28,924 bases of DNA. Origin: a virus. The position numbers and the translations under genes are program-made. Under the pieces are notes generated by a model that saw nothing but the letters and a program-made list of their open reading frames with translations, was not told the origin of the DNA and did not search any database. The DNA lies in the IMG/VR virus record IMGVR_UViG_3300035034_003813, positions 1 to 28,924 of that record, one strand, 5' to 3'. Positions 5,483 to 13,318 of the stretch are shown here, piece after piece (position 1 is the stretch's first letter; each line of letters starts with the position of its first letter).

Positions 5483-7375
5483 ATGAGAAGTATTTTTGTT
5501 GATTCAGGTGCTCACTCTCTATATACCAAATATGTTATCAATCGACAACATGTGAATGGTTATTCTTTTTATGAATCTGACGCATTTTGGAATTATGTTG
5601 ATCAATATGCAGAATGGGTAAAGCAAAGACTTCATTTGATTGATGTTTATGTAAATGTGGATGTTATTTTCAATCCTGAATTAAGTTGGAAAACCCTCAA
5701 ATATTTAGAAAATACTCACGACTTAAATCCATTACCTGTTATTCATGCCAATACTGATAAAAAATGGTTATACAAACATCTTGATAATTATGAATACTTA
5801 GGAATAGGAGGCGTAGGTCAAGAGAAAACAGTAAAAGAATTTCTTCCTTTTGGAGATATGGTATTTAATGCTATTACTGACACAAAAGGATATCCTACAC
5901 ATAAAACACATGGTTTTGCTATGACTTCTAATTTTCTATTAAATCGTTTTCCTTGGTATTGCATGACCGAAGAAGACCATGAAGTTCTTACTAAAAAAGG
6001 TTGGAAAAAGAGAAGCAAACTACAGATAGGAGAAGAAATATTAGCATTTGATGAAGGAGTAACCAAATGGGAACCTATTTTAGATATTCCAGTATTCCCA
6101 GTAAAAAATGAAAAAATAACCCATATTGAAAACCGAAATATTGATGCTCATATTTCAAATAATCATAGGTGGATAACAACCGACCATAATAAAAGAGGAT
6201 TAAAATGGAGATTTAAAGAAACTGATTATTTAACAAAAAGTGATGCTATTCCAAGGGTAGGTAAAGATTATAAATTTCCAACTGAAAAAAAATATTCAGA
6301 TGAGCAAGTTAAATTATTAGGATGGATTTGGACAGATGGGTCTATGAGAGACAGATCTAAAAAAGGATGCAAATTCAACAGCATAATTATATACCAATCT
6401 AAAACAGCTAATCCTAAAAAATGTAAAGAAATTGAAACCCTTTTAAATAAAAGTAAAGAAAAATACTGTATTTGTAAAGGGGAATGTGGAATGAACAATT
6501 ATGAGATATATGGTAATATTTCTAAATGGATATGGTCTCTAGCTCCTGATAAAAAAATACCTTTACCTTTTATTTTTGATTTAACAAAAGACCAATTAAA
6601 AATGTTTATAGATGCTTCTATAAAAGGAGATGGAACTTTAACAAAATTAATTAGAAGAAAAGGAATAGAAATTACAGTAAATAGATCTGTTAAAAAAGAA
6701 AATTTAGAAATTTTACGCATAGGTTATTTATTATTAGGTATTCCTACTTCTATTTTTTACGGTAAAAATAATAAAAAAAGTCTGCGTACTTCCTCAGTAG
6801 ATTATATCTATAATAATCAAACAAGACATTGGATTGAGAACTATACTGGTAATTTGTGGTGTGTAAAAGTTAAAAGTGGAGCTTTTTTTACAAGATGTAA
6901 TGAAAAAATTTATGTAACAGGAAATTCAGTTGATTCCACAGCTTGGGCCCACTTCGGAAGATTTGGAGCTATATTGATACCTAAGTTAAAAAACGGAAAA
7001 TATGATTACAAAACTACACCTATTATTCTTTTTATTTCTGATCGGTCAACAAAAAAAGATTTAGCAGGAAAACATTTAGATAATTTTTCCAAAATTGAAA
7101 GAAAAATGATCCTAAAATACATTAAAGATAAGGGATATATTTTAGGAAAATCTGAATACAAAAAAGTTCCATTAGATTATAAAGTTACTCCAGGTAAAGA
7201 ATTTAGAATTTCAAAACACAAAAACCATACACTAATCGAAAACTGTATTGAAAAAGGTGTAAAAAATAACAACCTAATGAGGGATTTTTTCAATGCAGAA
7301 TACTACAAAGATTTAGCTAATTCTTTACCTGAATGGCCTTGGAAGTTCAAACACAAAGAAAGGACATTATTTTAA
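5483..7375 (+). CDS. dpdA: DNA 7-deazaguanine transglycosylase DpdA, intein-interrupted
   Basis: Phage DpdA swaps guanine in DNA for a 7-deazaguanine base and belongs to the TGT superfamily. The N-extein (1-159) has FVDSGAHSLYTK, DVYVNVDVIFNPE, LNPLPVIHA, YEYLGIGGVG and HGFAMTSNFLLNRFPWY. The C-extein (482-630) begins SVDSTAWAHFGRFGA. Joined, they restore the PWY-SVDST-W-GRFG run that I associate with phage TGT/DpdA proteins, giving a 308-aa mature enzyme. Residues 160-481 are an intein. The AGGA site lies close before the ATG. Its partners queD, queE and folE lie upstream. Its substrate may be CDG, since no queC is seen. The assignment of the family is strong; the exact base is inferred. Confidence 0.85.
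   Translation: MRSIFVDSGAHSLYTKYVINRQHVNGYSFYESDAFWNYVDQYAEWVKQRLHLIDVYVNVDVIFNPELSWKTLKYLENTHDLNPLPVIHANTDKKWLYKHLDNYEYLGIGGVGQEKTVKEFLPFGDMVFNAITDTKGYPTHKTHGFAMTSNFLLNRFPWYCMTEEDHEVLTKKGWKKRSKLQIGEEILAFDEGVTKWEPILDIPVFPVKNEKITHIENRNIDAHISNNHRWITTDHNKRGLKWRFKETDYLTKSDAIPRVGKDYKFPTEKKYSDEQVKLLGWIWTDGSMRDRSKKGCKFNSIIIYQSKTANPKKCKEIETLLNKSKEKYCICKGECGMNNYEIYGNISKWIWSLAPDKKIPLPFIFDLTKDQLKMFIDASIKGDGTLTKLIRRKGIEITVNRSVKKENLEILRIGYLLLGIPTSIFYGKNNKKSLRTSSVDYIYNNQTRHWIENYTGNLWCVKVKSGAFFTRCNEKIYVTGNSVDSTAWAHFGRFGAILIPKLKNGKYDYKTTPIILFISDRSTKKDLAGKHLDNFSKIERKMILKYIKDKGYILGKSEYKKVPLDYKVTPGKEFRISKHKNHTLIENCIEKGVKNNNLMRDFFNAEYYKDLANSLPEWPWKFKHKERTLF
5960..6925 (+). mobile_element. Intein with LAGLIDADG endonuclease inside DpdA (322 aa)
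   Basis: The element starts at Cys160 (CMTEEDHEVLTKKGWK, block A) and ends with VYVTG-type block F/G (EKIYVTGN) at Asn481, followed by Ser482 as the +1 nucleophile. Block B is seen as HISNNHRW. The two LAGLIDADG helices are LLGWIWTDGS (278-287) and FIDASIKGDGT (375-385), so the homing endonuclease looks intact. The penultimate residue is Gly rather than the usual His, a variant also found in active inteins. The insertion sits at the most conserved extein motif (WY/SVDS), as is typical of inteins. Confidence 0.9.
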
Positions 7376-7376
7376 A

Positions 7377-7682
7377 ATGAAGCTATATTTAGCAGGTAAT
7401 TTTACTGTTACAGATGAGGTTCAAAATGAAGTTGCTTTAGAAAAAACAATGAAAGAAGATTATAATCGCCTTTGCACATTTTTTTATCCTAAAGCTGCTG
7501 ATGTTGTAATCCAAAATAAAAAACCAAAAATCAAAAAAGAAGTAGAAATTAAAGAAAAAGATTTATCCTTAAAAACACACCCAGCAATAGGAGAAGTTAG
7601 TAATGGCAAAGAAGATAAAACTAAAGAAAAAAACACCAAAAAAAGAGTTAAAGTTACAATCAAAAGAAGCAAAAATTTATGA
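7377..7682 (+). CDS. Hypothetical protein, 101 aa, overlapping the clamp gene
   Basis: The N-terminus MKLYLAGNFTVT and the NRLCTFFYPKAADVVI segment look like a small folded domain. The remaining half is a lysine/glutamate-rich tail that overlaps the start of the sliding-clamp gene by 80 bases in another frame. The family is not recognised. KLYLAGNF resembles the first strand and loop of nucleotide-binding folds, but the rest of such a fold is missing. It begins 1 base after the dpdA stop, so it may be coupled to dpdA translation and could be an accessory of the modification system. Confidence 0.55.
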   Translation: MKLYLAGNFTVTDEVQNEVALEKTMKEDYNRLCTFFYPKAADVVIQNKKPKIKKEVEIKEKDLSLKTHPAIGEVSNGKEDKTKEKNTKKRVKVTIKRSKNL

Positions 7683-8730
7683 TAAAGGAAAAACTTTAAA
7701 AATTCTTTCAGCCATTAAACCAGGATTAGCTATGAAAGATATTGTTGAAGGAATGAAAAATTTCTACTTTGATGGTAAGAATATAATTACCTATAATGAC
7801 AAAGTATCAATAATGCATCCTTTTGTAACTGATTTCAAATCATTTATTCATGCCGAAACTTTTTATAAATTGATCAGCAAGCTTCCTTCTGATCAATTTA
7901 AAATGTCACCTATAACTGATGCCCAAATAAAAATTGAATCAAAGGGTGTTGATGTGACTTTAGTGGCTATAACAGATTCAGAAATTATTAAACGAATTTC
8001 GGTTGTAAATAAAGGGATTAAAAAAGTAGAATGGAAGAAGCTTCCTAAAAATTTCATAGAAAGTATAAATCTTTGTTCTTTTGCTGCTTCGAAATCTGAT
8101 ACTGATTCCACTATTTCTTGCATTAGATTAATAAACAAAACCTGTGTAGCTACAGATAAGAAAAGAATAGCATACGCAAAATTAAAATCAAAAATTGAAC
8201 CTATGTTCATTAAAGCAAGCGAAGTGAAACATCTTCTTGGAATAGAACCTACTAATTATGGAAGTAACAAAGGGTGGTTATTTTTCAAAAACAAAGATGG
8301 ATGTGTTTTTTCAATTCGAAAAATAGAAGGAAATTTTCCTAAATGGAAACATCTTTTTGATTTTGAAGGATCAAAAGTTGATTTGCCGTCTGAACTTTTA
8401 AATGGTATAGATCTTGCTTCTGTTTTTACTAATGATGGCAATGCTCCTCCTTTAAAAATTAAGATTGAAAAAAATCTTTGTAAATTAGAAGTCCAAACCG
8501 ATGAAGGCAAACTAAAATATTCTGCACCAGTTGATTACAACTTAGATTTGATTGATTTTACAATAAATCCAGATTTTCTAAAAGAAATGATTAAGTTCGC
8601 CACCACAATAACTTTTGTTGAGGGTAAGGCAAAGCTTGAGACAAAAACCTTTGCTGTTTTAACTGCTTTTTTCTCTAAAGATGAAGACGCAGGAGAAAGA
8701 TATACTCGTTACGGTAAAAAGGAAAAATAA
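7603..8730 (+). CDS. dnaN: DNA polymerase sliding clamp, DnaN-like beta subunit
   Basis: This 375-aa protein has the size and repeated-domain pattern of bacterial-type beta clamps. The best local signal is TCVATDKKRIAYAKL, matching the conserved ATD-RLA element at the domain 2 edge, followed by IKASEVKHLLG, CVFSIRKIEGNFPKW (compare IEGxFPdy) and a third domain ending TAFFSKDEDAGERYTRYGKK. A basic N-terminal extension (MAKKIKLKKKTPKKELK) precedes the fold. It would encircle DNA and tether the polymerase encoded downstream, loaded by the DnaX-like protein. A GGAG site precedes the ATG; the first 80 bases overlap the previous gene. Confidence 0.85.
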   Translation: MAKKIKLKKKTPKKELKLQSKEAKIYDKGKTLKILSAIKPGLAMKDIVEGMKNFYFDGKNIITYNDKVSIMHPFVTDFKSFIHAETFYKLISKLPSDQFKMSPITDAQIKIESKGVDVTLVAITDSEIIKRISVVNKGIKKVEWKKLPKNFIESINLCSFAASKSDTDSTISCIRLINKTCVATDKKRIAYAKLKSKIEPMFIKASEVKHLLGIEPTNYGSNKGWLFFKNKDGCVFSIRKIEGNFPKWKHLFDFEGSKVDLPSELLNGIDLASVFTNDGNAPPLKIKIEKNLCKLEVQTDEGKLKYSAPVDYNLDLIDFTINPDFLKEMIKFATTITFVEGKAKLETKTFAVLTAFFSKDEDAGERYTRYGKKEK

Positions 8731-8731
8731 A

Positions 8732-8929
8732 ATGGACGAACAAGACAACAGAAAACCTGATTGGGTTAAATATTATCAAGTTACCAATTATGAATGGGAT
8801 TGCCCCTCGTGTAACTACACAAATGTAAACACCCAAGACCCTACAGGTAGAGTTTTAAGATGTTTTAAATGCGGTTCACATTTTGATCACGTACGGGATG
8901 GGGGATATTTAGAAAAAGGAAACTATTGA
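8732..8929 (+). CDS. Small zinc-ribbon protein, 65 aa
   Basis: Two cysteine pairs (CPSC in YEWDCPSCNYTN and CFKC in LRCFKCGSHF) 21 residues apart form a classic zinc ribbon, with a basic-aromatic lead-in (KPDWVKYYQV). The start is the ATG at 8732, 1 base after the clamp gene stop and with an AAAAGG site. An upstream in-frame ATG at 8681 lies within the clamp gene and is less likely. Its stop overlaps the TTG/ATG region of the polymerase gene. It may be a small DNA- or protein-binding cofactor of the replisome; the function is unknown. Confidence 0.75.
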   Translation: MDEQDNRKPDWVKYYQVTNYEWDCPSCNYTNVNTQDPTGRVLRCFKCGSHFDHVRDGGYLEKGNY

Positions 8930-8931
8930 AT

Positions 8932-11580
8932 ATGAGTTTGTTTTCGAAGTCTGAGATTAAAAAAACCTGTGAAATAAAAACAGACATTTCTGAATTGAAA
9001 TCGGATTGTTTGAAATGCGGTTTATATAAAAATAAGAATCATCCTCAAATAGAATATGAAGGAGAAGGGAGAAGGAAAATACTCATTATCGGGGAAGGGG
9101 CAACCTTAGATGATGAGTTATACGGAACACCTTTCAGTGGAGAAGAAGGAGAATTGCTTGAAAAAAAACTTCGATTCACAGGAATAAATTTACACAGAGA
9201 TTGCTGGAGAATGAAAGCAGTTAGGTGTGAAACTTACAAACCTACTTATAATCAAATTAGAGCCTGTTATCCTTTTGTCAAAAAAACAATTCTGACTTTA
9301 AAGCCTTCCCTTGTGATTCTTTTAGGTTCCACTCCTATTGCTTCTTTATTTGGTCAAGATTTTTCTAATAGAGAGATCGAAAGATGGAGAGGTTATCTGA
9401 TTCCTGATCAAGAATTACAATGTAATGCTTTTCCACTAAATCCAATAATTGATCTCATAGATGATCCAAAGAACAAAAATCTTAAAAGTCTATTTGAACG
9501 AGATTTACAAAACGCCATTGATAGCCTAAACCAGCCGTTTATTAAGCAAACAGATCATGAGCAGTACATTACTATACTTAAAGATTTCAAAGCTCTTAAA
9601 TCGACATTATTAAAGGTAATAAAAAAACAACCCTTAATTACTTATGACTATGAAACTACAGGTTTAAAACCTTTTAAAAACGGACATAAAATTGTCACCA
9701 TAAGTTTTTCTGTGAATGAGAAAAAAGCTTTTTCATTTCCTTATCAATATCGAGATTTCTGGACAAAACAAGAACAAAAAGAAATAAGGCTTCTCTGGCG
9801 AAAAATTTTAAAAATTCCTAAGATAAAAAAGATAGCGCAAAACTCCAAGTACGAAGAAATCTGGGGAAAAGTTTTCTTTAAAAAGAGACATAAATGGCAT
9901 TTTGATACTATGATGTGTGCCCATATTCTTGATAATAGACAAGGCATAAGTGGTTTAAAATTTCTTGCATTTGTAAATTTTGGAGTTAGGCCGTATGATA
10001 AAGATATTAAACCTTTTCTAAAATCAAAGGGTGAATTTAACTCAATAGAAAAATTTCCTTTGAATGATGCATTAATGTATAATGGATTAGATTGTATCTA
10101 TACTCATATGCTCTACAATAAACAAATCCAAATAATCACCAAACAAAGAGGATTACTTCAAGCTTACAATTTCTTTATGAAAGGCAATAAAGAAATGGCT
10201 ACCTTGCAATTAAATGGTTTTTGTATGAATACAAAATACTACAAAATAACAAGGAGGAAACTTGAAAAGAAAATTGCCCAATTAGAAAAAGAATTATTAA
10301 CAGGTCGAGAAGCAAGAGCATTTAAAAAACAGTATGGAAAGCCTTTGCTTTTGACCTCAAATCAAGACTTAGGTAATCTTTTTTATGAAGTTCTTGGAAA
10401 AGATCCAGTTTTCACATCAAAAGACAATTATAAAACAGATAAGGAAACACTTGAAAAACTAAATTTACCTTTTGTGAAGAAACTCCTCATCAAAAAAAAA
10501 TATGAAAAAGCCTTAGGTACTTATTTAGGTCAATTTGAAAGAGAAATCGTAAGAAAAAAATTACATCCGTTCTTTGATTTAATTATTCCTATTTCTTATA
10601 GATCAAGTAGTTCTGGACCTAACTTCCAAAACCAACCTAAACGAGACGAAGAAATTAAAATTTTAGTGCGATCAGGAATAATTCCAAGAAAAGGTTGTGC
10701 TATATCAGAAACAGACTTTTCCGGAGCAGAAGTTATAGCCTCAGCATCTTGCCATAAAGATCCAAATTTTATAGCATATTTAAAAGACAAATCTACCGAC
10801 ATGCATAGAGACAATGCAACTGACCTTTTATTATTGCCTCCTGATATGTTAGAACGGCCAGACTACACTAAAAAACAGAAAAAATTAATTAAAATTATTA
10901 GATTCTTTGCAAAAAATAATTGGACCTTTGCACAATTTTATGGTGATTGGTTCGGATCATGCGCGCCTGTCTTTTGGGCCAACGTAGTTGAAGCAGGATT
11001 AAAATTACCTAATGGTCAGACTTGTAAAGAATGGTTAGAATCTAAAGGTATTATTGAATTAGGTGAAATGGAGAATGGTCGTCCTACTCCTGGTAGTTTT
11101 CTTGAACATTGTAAAGAAGTAGAAGACAAAATGTGGAATAAAAGATTTCCACAATATACACAATGGAAAAAGAATATCATTGAATTTTATCAAAAGTATG
11201 GATATATAGAAAGTTTATTTGGATTCAAATTTACCGGATATATGTCTAATAATCAGTGTAATAATTTTCCTATTCAATCTGCAAGTTTTCATCTGCTTCT
11301 CTATACTTTGGTTCAAGTGCAAAAAATGATCAAAAGGAAAAAATTAAAAACAAAACTTATTGGTCAAATACATGATTCAATTATTGCAGATGTTCCTAAA
11401 GAGGAATTAAAACTTTATCATAGAGAAGTGCATAAAATAGTCTCAGGTTTAAAGGATAAGTTTGATTGGTTAGTGGTTCCTATGGGAATAGAAGTTGAAC
11501 TTTCTAAACTCCGAGAGGATGGAGGAAGCTTGGCAGAAATGCAAGAAGTTGATCCATTGAATGTTGAACTTTGGAATTAA
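8932..11580 (+). CDS. polA: Uracil-DNA glycosylase (family 4-like)/3'-5' exonuclease/family A DNA polymerase fusion
   Basis: This is the replicative polymerase, about 882 aa. Domain 1 (about 25-180) is family 4 UDG-like: CLKC, GEGATLDDELYGTPFSGEEG, KAVRCE, RACYPF and VILLGSTPIA; all four Fe-S-type cysteines are present. Domain 2 is the DEDD exonuclease: TYDYETTGLKP, AQNSKYEEIW (exo II Asp replaced by Glu) and YNGLDCIYT. Domain 3 is Pol I: motif A ETDFSGAEV, motif B RFFAKNNWTFAQFYG, motif C QIHDSIIADV. I choose the ATG at 8932; a TTG at 8926 is better spaced (5 bases) from AAGGA and adds two residues. A comparable fusion is known from phage SPO1. Confidence 0.93.
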   Translation: MSLFSKSEIKKTCEIKTDISELKSDCLKCGLYKNKNHPQIEYEGEGRRKILIIGEGATLDDELYGTPFSGEEGELLEKKLRFTGINLHRDCWRMKAVRCETYKPTYNQIRACYPFVKKTILTLKPSLVILLGSTPIASLFGQDFSNREIERWRGYLIPDQELQCNAFPLNPIIDLIDDPKNKNLKSLFERDLQNAIDSLNQPFIKQTDHEQYITILKDFKALKSTLLKVIKKQPLITYDYETTGLKPFKNGHKIVTISFSVNEKKAFSFPYQYRDFWTKQEQKEIRLLWRKILKIPKIKKIAQNSKYEEIWGKVFFKKRHKWHFDTMMCAHILDNRQGISGLKFLAFVNFGVRPYDKDIKPFLKSKGEFNSIEKFPLNDALMYNGLDCIYTHMLYNKQIQIITKQRGLLQAYNFFMKGNKEMATLQLNGFCMNTKYYKITRRKLEKKIAQLEKELLTGREARAFKKQYGKPLLLTSNQDLGNLFYEVLGKDPVFTSKDNYKTDKETLEKLNLPFVKKLLIKKKYEKALGTYLGQFEREIVRKKLHPFFDLIIPISYRSSSSGPNFQNQPKRDEEIKILVRSGIIPRKGCAISETDFSGAEVIASASCHKDPNFIAYLKDKSTDMHRDNATDLLLLPPDMLERPDYTKKQKKLIKIIRFFAKNNWTFAQFYGDWFGSCAPVFWANVVEAGLKLPNGQTCKEWLESKGIIELGEMENGRPTPGSFLEHCKEVEDKMWNKRFPQYTQWKKNIIEFYQKYGYIESLFGFKFTGYMSNNQCNNFPIQSASFHLLLYTLVQVQKMIKRKKLKTKLIGQIHDSIIADVPKEELKLYHREVHKIVSGLKDKFDWLVVPMGIEVELSKLREDGGSLAEMQEVDPLNVELWN

Positions 11581-11611
11581 GATAGGTCATTAAGAAAACA
11601 ATAAATTCTTA

Positions 11612-11640
11612 TTGACTTTTGCATAAGAATGTAATATACT
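11612..11640 (+). promoter_or_regulatory. Sigma70-like promoter before the methyltransferase
   Basis: TTGACT (11612-11617) and TATACT (11635-11640) are separated by 17 bases. The block TTCTTATTGACTTTTGCAT (11606-11624) recurs exactly at 21907-21925 in front of another gene, so this is probably a conserved phage promoter type. Transcription would start near 11647, which argues for the downstream ATG at 11666 as the start of the gene. Confidence 0.75.
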
Positions 11641-11665
11641 TATAGCACAAATGAAGGTAATACAC

Positions 11666-12208
11666 ATGAAAAAATATTTAACGTTTGAGTCTTTTTTTGA
11701 TAAAGTTGTCAAAAGAGATGAGGATTATTGGAATAGTTCTTATAAAAAAAGATGGGTCTATATGGAACCTATAATCCAAAAAATTAAACAATTAAATCCG
11801 ACAACTGCTATTGAAATAGGGACTGCCGGTATCTCTTTAATGAATTTCAGTGACTCTATGGATATAAAAGAAAAATATGTAGGAAATAAACATACTGAAT
11901 CTTACGTATTTGATATTAGAGAAACACCATGGAACATTCCTAATAAAAAATATGATATTTTAGTAGCATTACAAGTCCTTGAACATTTGAGTCCAAACCA
12001 GTCTGAAGTATTTAAAGAAATAAAAAGAATATCAAAACAAGCCATAATAACTTTACCTTATTTATGGGTTTGTAAAAATCCGAAAGATCGTCATCATAAT
12101 GTAGATGATCAAAAAATAGCAGAATGGACTAATCATGAAGAACCACATACAAAGGAAATCTGGACTGCAAATAATAAAAAACGAATTGAATTATATTATA
12201 AATTTTAA
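11666..12208 (+). CDS. Class I SAM-dependent methyltransferase, 180 aa
   Basis: The SAM-binding motif I (TAIEIGTAG, about 47-55) and the motif IV/post region (YDILVALQVLEHL) give a class I methyltransferase of the Methyltransf_11 type. There is no target-recognition domain and no DPPY or PC motif, so it is not a typical DNA base methylase; the substrate is unknown. The start at 11666 has GAAGG 8 bases upstream. The ATG at 11651 would be nearly leaderless given the promoter just before it. It leads a transcription unit that continues into a ribbon-helix-helix gene and the clamp loader. A role in tailoring a modified base is possible but is speculation. Confidence 0.75.
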   Translation: MKKYLTFESFFDKVVKRDEDYWNSSYKKRWVYMEPIIQKIKQLNPTTAIEIGTAGISLMNFSDSMDIKEKYVGNKHTESYVFDIRETPWNIPNKKYDILVALQVLEHLSPNQSEVFKEIKRISKQAIITLPYLWVCKNPKDRHHNVDDQKIAEWTNHEEPHTKEIWTANNKKRIELYYKF

Positions 12209-12220
12209 AGGAGATACATA

Positions 12221-12385
12221 ATGAGCAAAACAATTTCAATTACAATTCCAACTCCTCTTGAAAAAGAACTAAAAGAGGAATCAAAAAAACAAGGAGTTTC
12301 TCGAAGTAGGTTTATTTGTAACCTACTATTAACTTGGAGTGAGAATAAAAAGGAAAAATTAAATGAGTTTACAAGTCCTTTATAG
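12221..12385 (+). CDS. Ribbon-helix-helix (CopG/Arc-like) DNA-binding protein, 54 aa
   Basis: A 54-residue frame with an excellent AAAGGAGA site reads KTISITIPTPLEKELKEESK, then KQGVSRSRFICNLLLTW. The alternating hydrophobic beta-strand, two helices and the VSRSRFI turn are the standard ribbon-helix-helix plan. It overlaps the clamp-loader gene by 23 bases. A dimeric repressor acting on phage promoters is the likely role; the palindrome at 13832-13856 is one candidate operator. Confidence 0.8.
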   Translation: MSKTISITIPTPLEKELKEESKKQGVSRSRFICNLLLTWSENKKEKLNEFTSPL

Positions 12386-13301
12386 ACCTGCAACATTTAA
12401 AATGTTTGCCGGAAACAAGGAATTAAAAGAGAATCTACAACAAGTAGTGAAAAGAAAAAACCCACCTTCTTCTTTTCTAATTGTAGGTCCAAGTGGTTGT
12501 GGAAAAACAACTCTTGGTAGAATTATCAAAAGGGCGCTATCCTGTCATGATGATGATTATAAGGAAATGAATGCTGCAAATGATAGAACCTTACCTGCTA
12601 TTCGAAACGTATTAGAAGACATGAAATATACACCTATGTCTGGTGAAAAAAAAGTCATCTTAATGGATGAATGCCATCAATTATTAGGTAATGTTCAAGA
12701 AGCCCTTCTTAAAGGCTTAGAAGAACCGCCAGCACACGTTCATTTTATTTTATGTACTACAAACCCAGAAGCTTTGAAAGATACGTTTAAACGAAGATGC
12801 CATATTTATGAAGTTGCTCCATTAAACAGCAACGAAATGATGAAGCACCTTAAAATTATTATCCAAGCAGAAAAGATTGAAAATTATCCTAATTCCATTC
12901 TTGAAAAAGTTATTGAATTATCGAATGGGTCTCCTGGTATTGCTTTAAAATATCTGGATATGGTAATTGACATGAAAAATGATGAAGAATCAGCAATCAA
13001 ACTGTTGAAATCTTCAGGTACTTCTGAAAAAGATGTATACGAAATCTGTCAAGCTTTGGTTAATTTCAAAATAAACGATAAAACAAGATGGTATAAAGTA
13101 AAAAAACTTCTCAAAGAATTTAAAGGAGATGGTGAATCGGCCAGACGGCCTATTCTTGGTTATTTAAATTCATGCATTTTGAATAATCCAGAAGGAGATA
13201 ACTTTGCTTTAATTATGGATGAATTTAAAGATAATTTTTATGATTCTGGAAAAGCTGGATTATCCTTAGCTTGTTTTAAAGCTTGCCATATTATTGATTA
13301 A
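12363..13301 (+). CDS. Clamp loader AAA+ ATPase, DnaX/gp44-like
   Basis: This 312-aa AAA+ protein has the clamp-loader signature set: VLYRPATFKMFAGN at the N-terminus, Walker A GPSGCGKTT (42-50), Walker B VILMDE (98-103), sensor 1 CTTN (131-134), the KRRC arginine-finger region and sensor 2 region GSPGIALK. It would load the DnaN-like clamp onto primed DNA. No zinc-binding cysteine module or tau-like extension is present, and no second clamp-loader subunit is seen in the window, so it may assemble as a homo-oligomer or use a partner elsewhere. It has an AAAAAGG site and overlaps the ribbon-helix-helix gene. Confidence 0.9.
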   Translation: MSLQVLYRPATFKMFAGNKELKENLQQVVKRKNPPSSFLIVGPSGCGKTTLGRIIKRALSCHDDDYKEMNAANDRTLPAIRNVLEDMKYTPMSGEKKVILMDECHQLLGNVQEALLKGLEEPPAHVHFILCTTNPEALKDTFKRRCHIYEVAPLNSNEMMKHLKIIIQAEKIENYPNSILEKVIELSNGSPGIALKYLDMVIDMKNDEESAIKLLKSSGTSEKDVYEICQALVNFKINDKTRWYKVKKLLKEFKGDGESARRPILGYLNSCILNNPEGDNFALIMDEFKDNFYDSGKAGLSLACFKACHIID

Positions 13302-13318
13302 AAAGGAAAGTACTACAG

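Noticed and set aside
5960-6925. Free-standing homing endonuclease gene
   Set aside because: It is in frame with dpdA on both sides and has intein splice blocks.
11651-11665. Upstream ATG of the methyltransferase
   Set aside because: It would be nearly leaderless after the promoter; the ATG at 11666 has GAAGG at a good distance.
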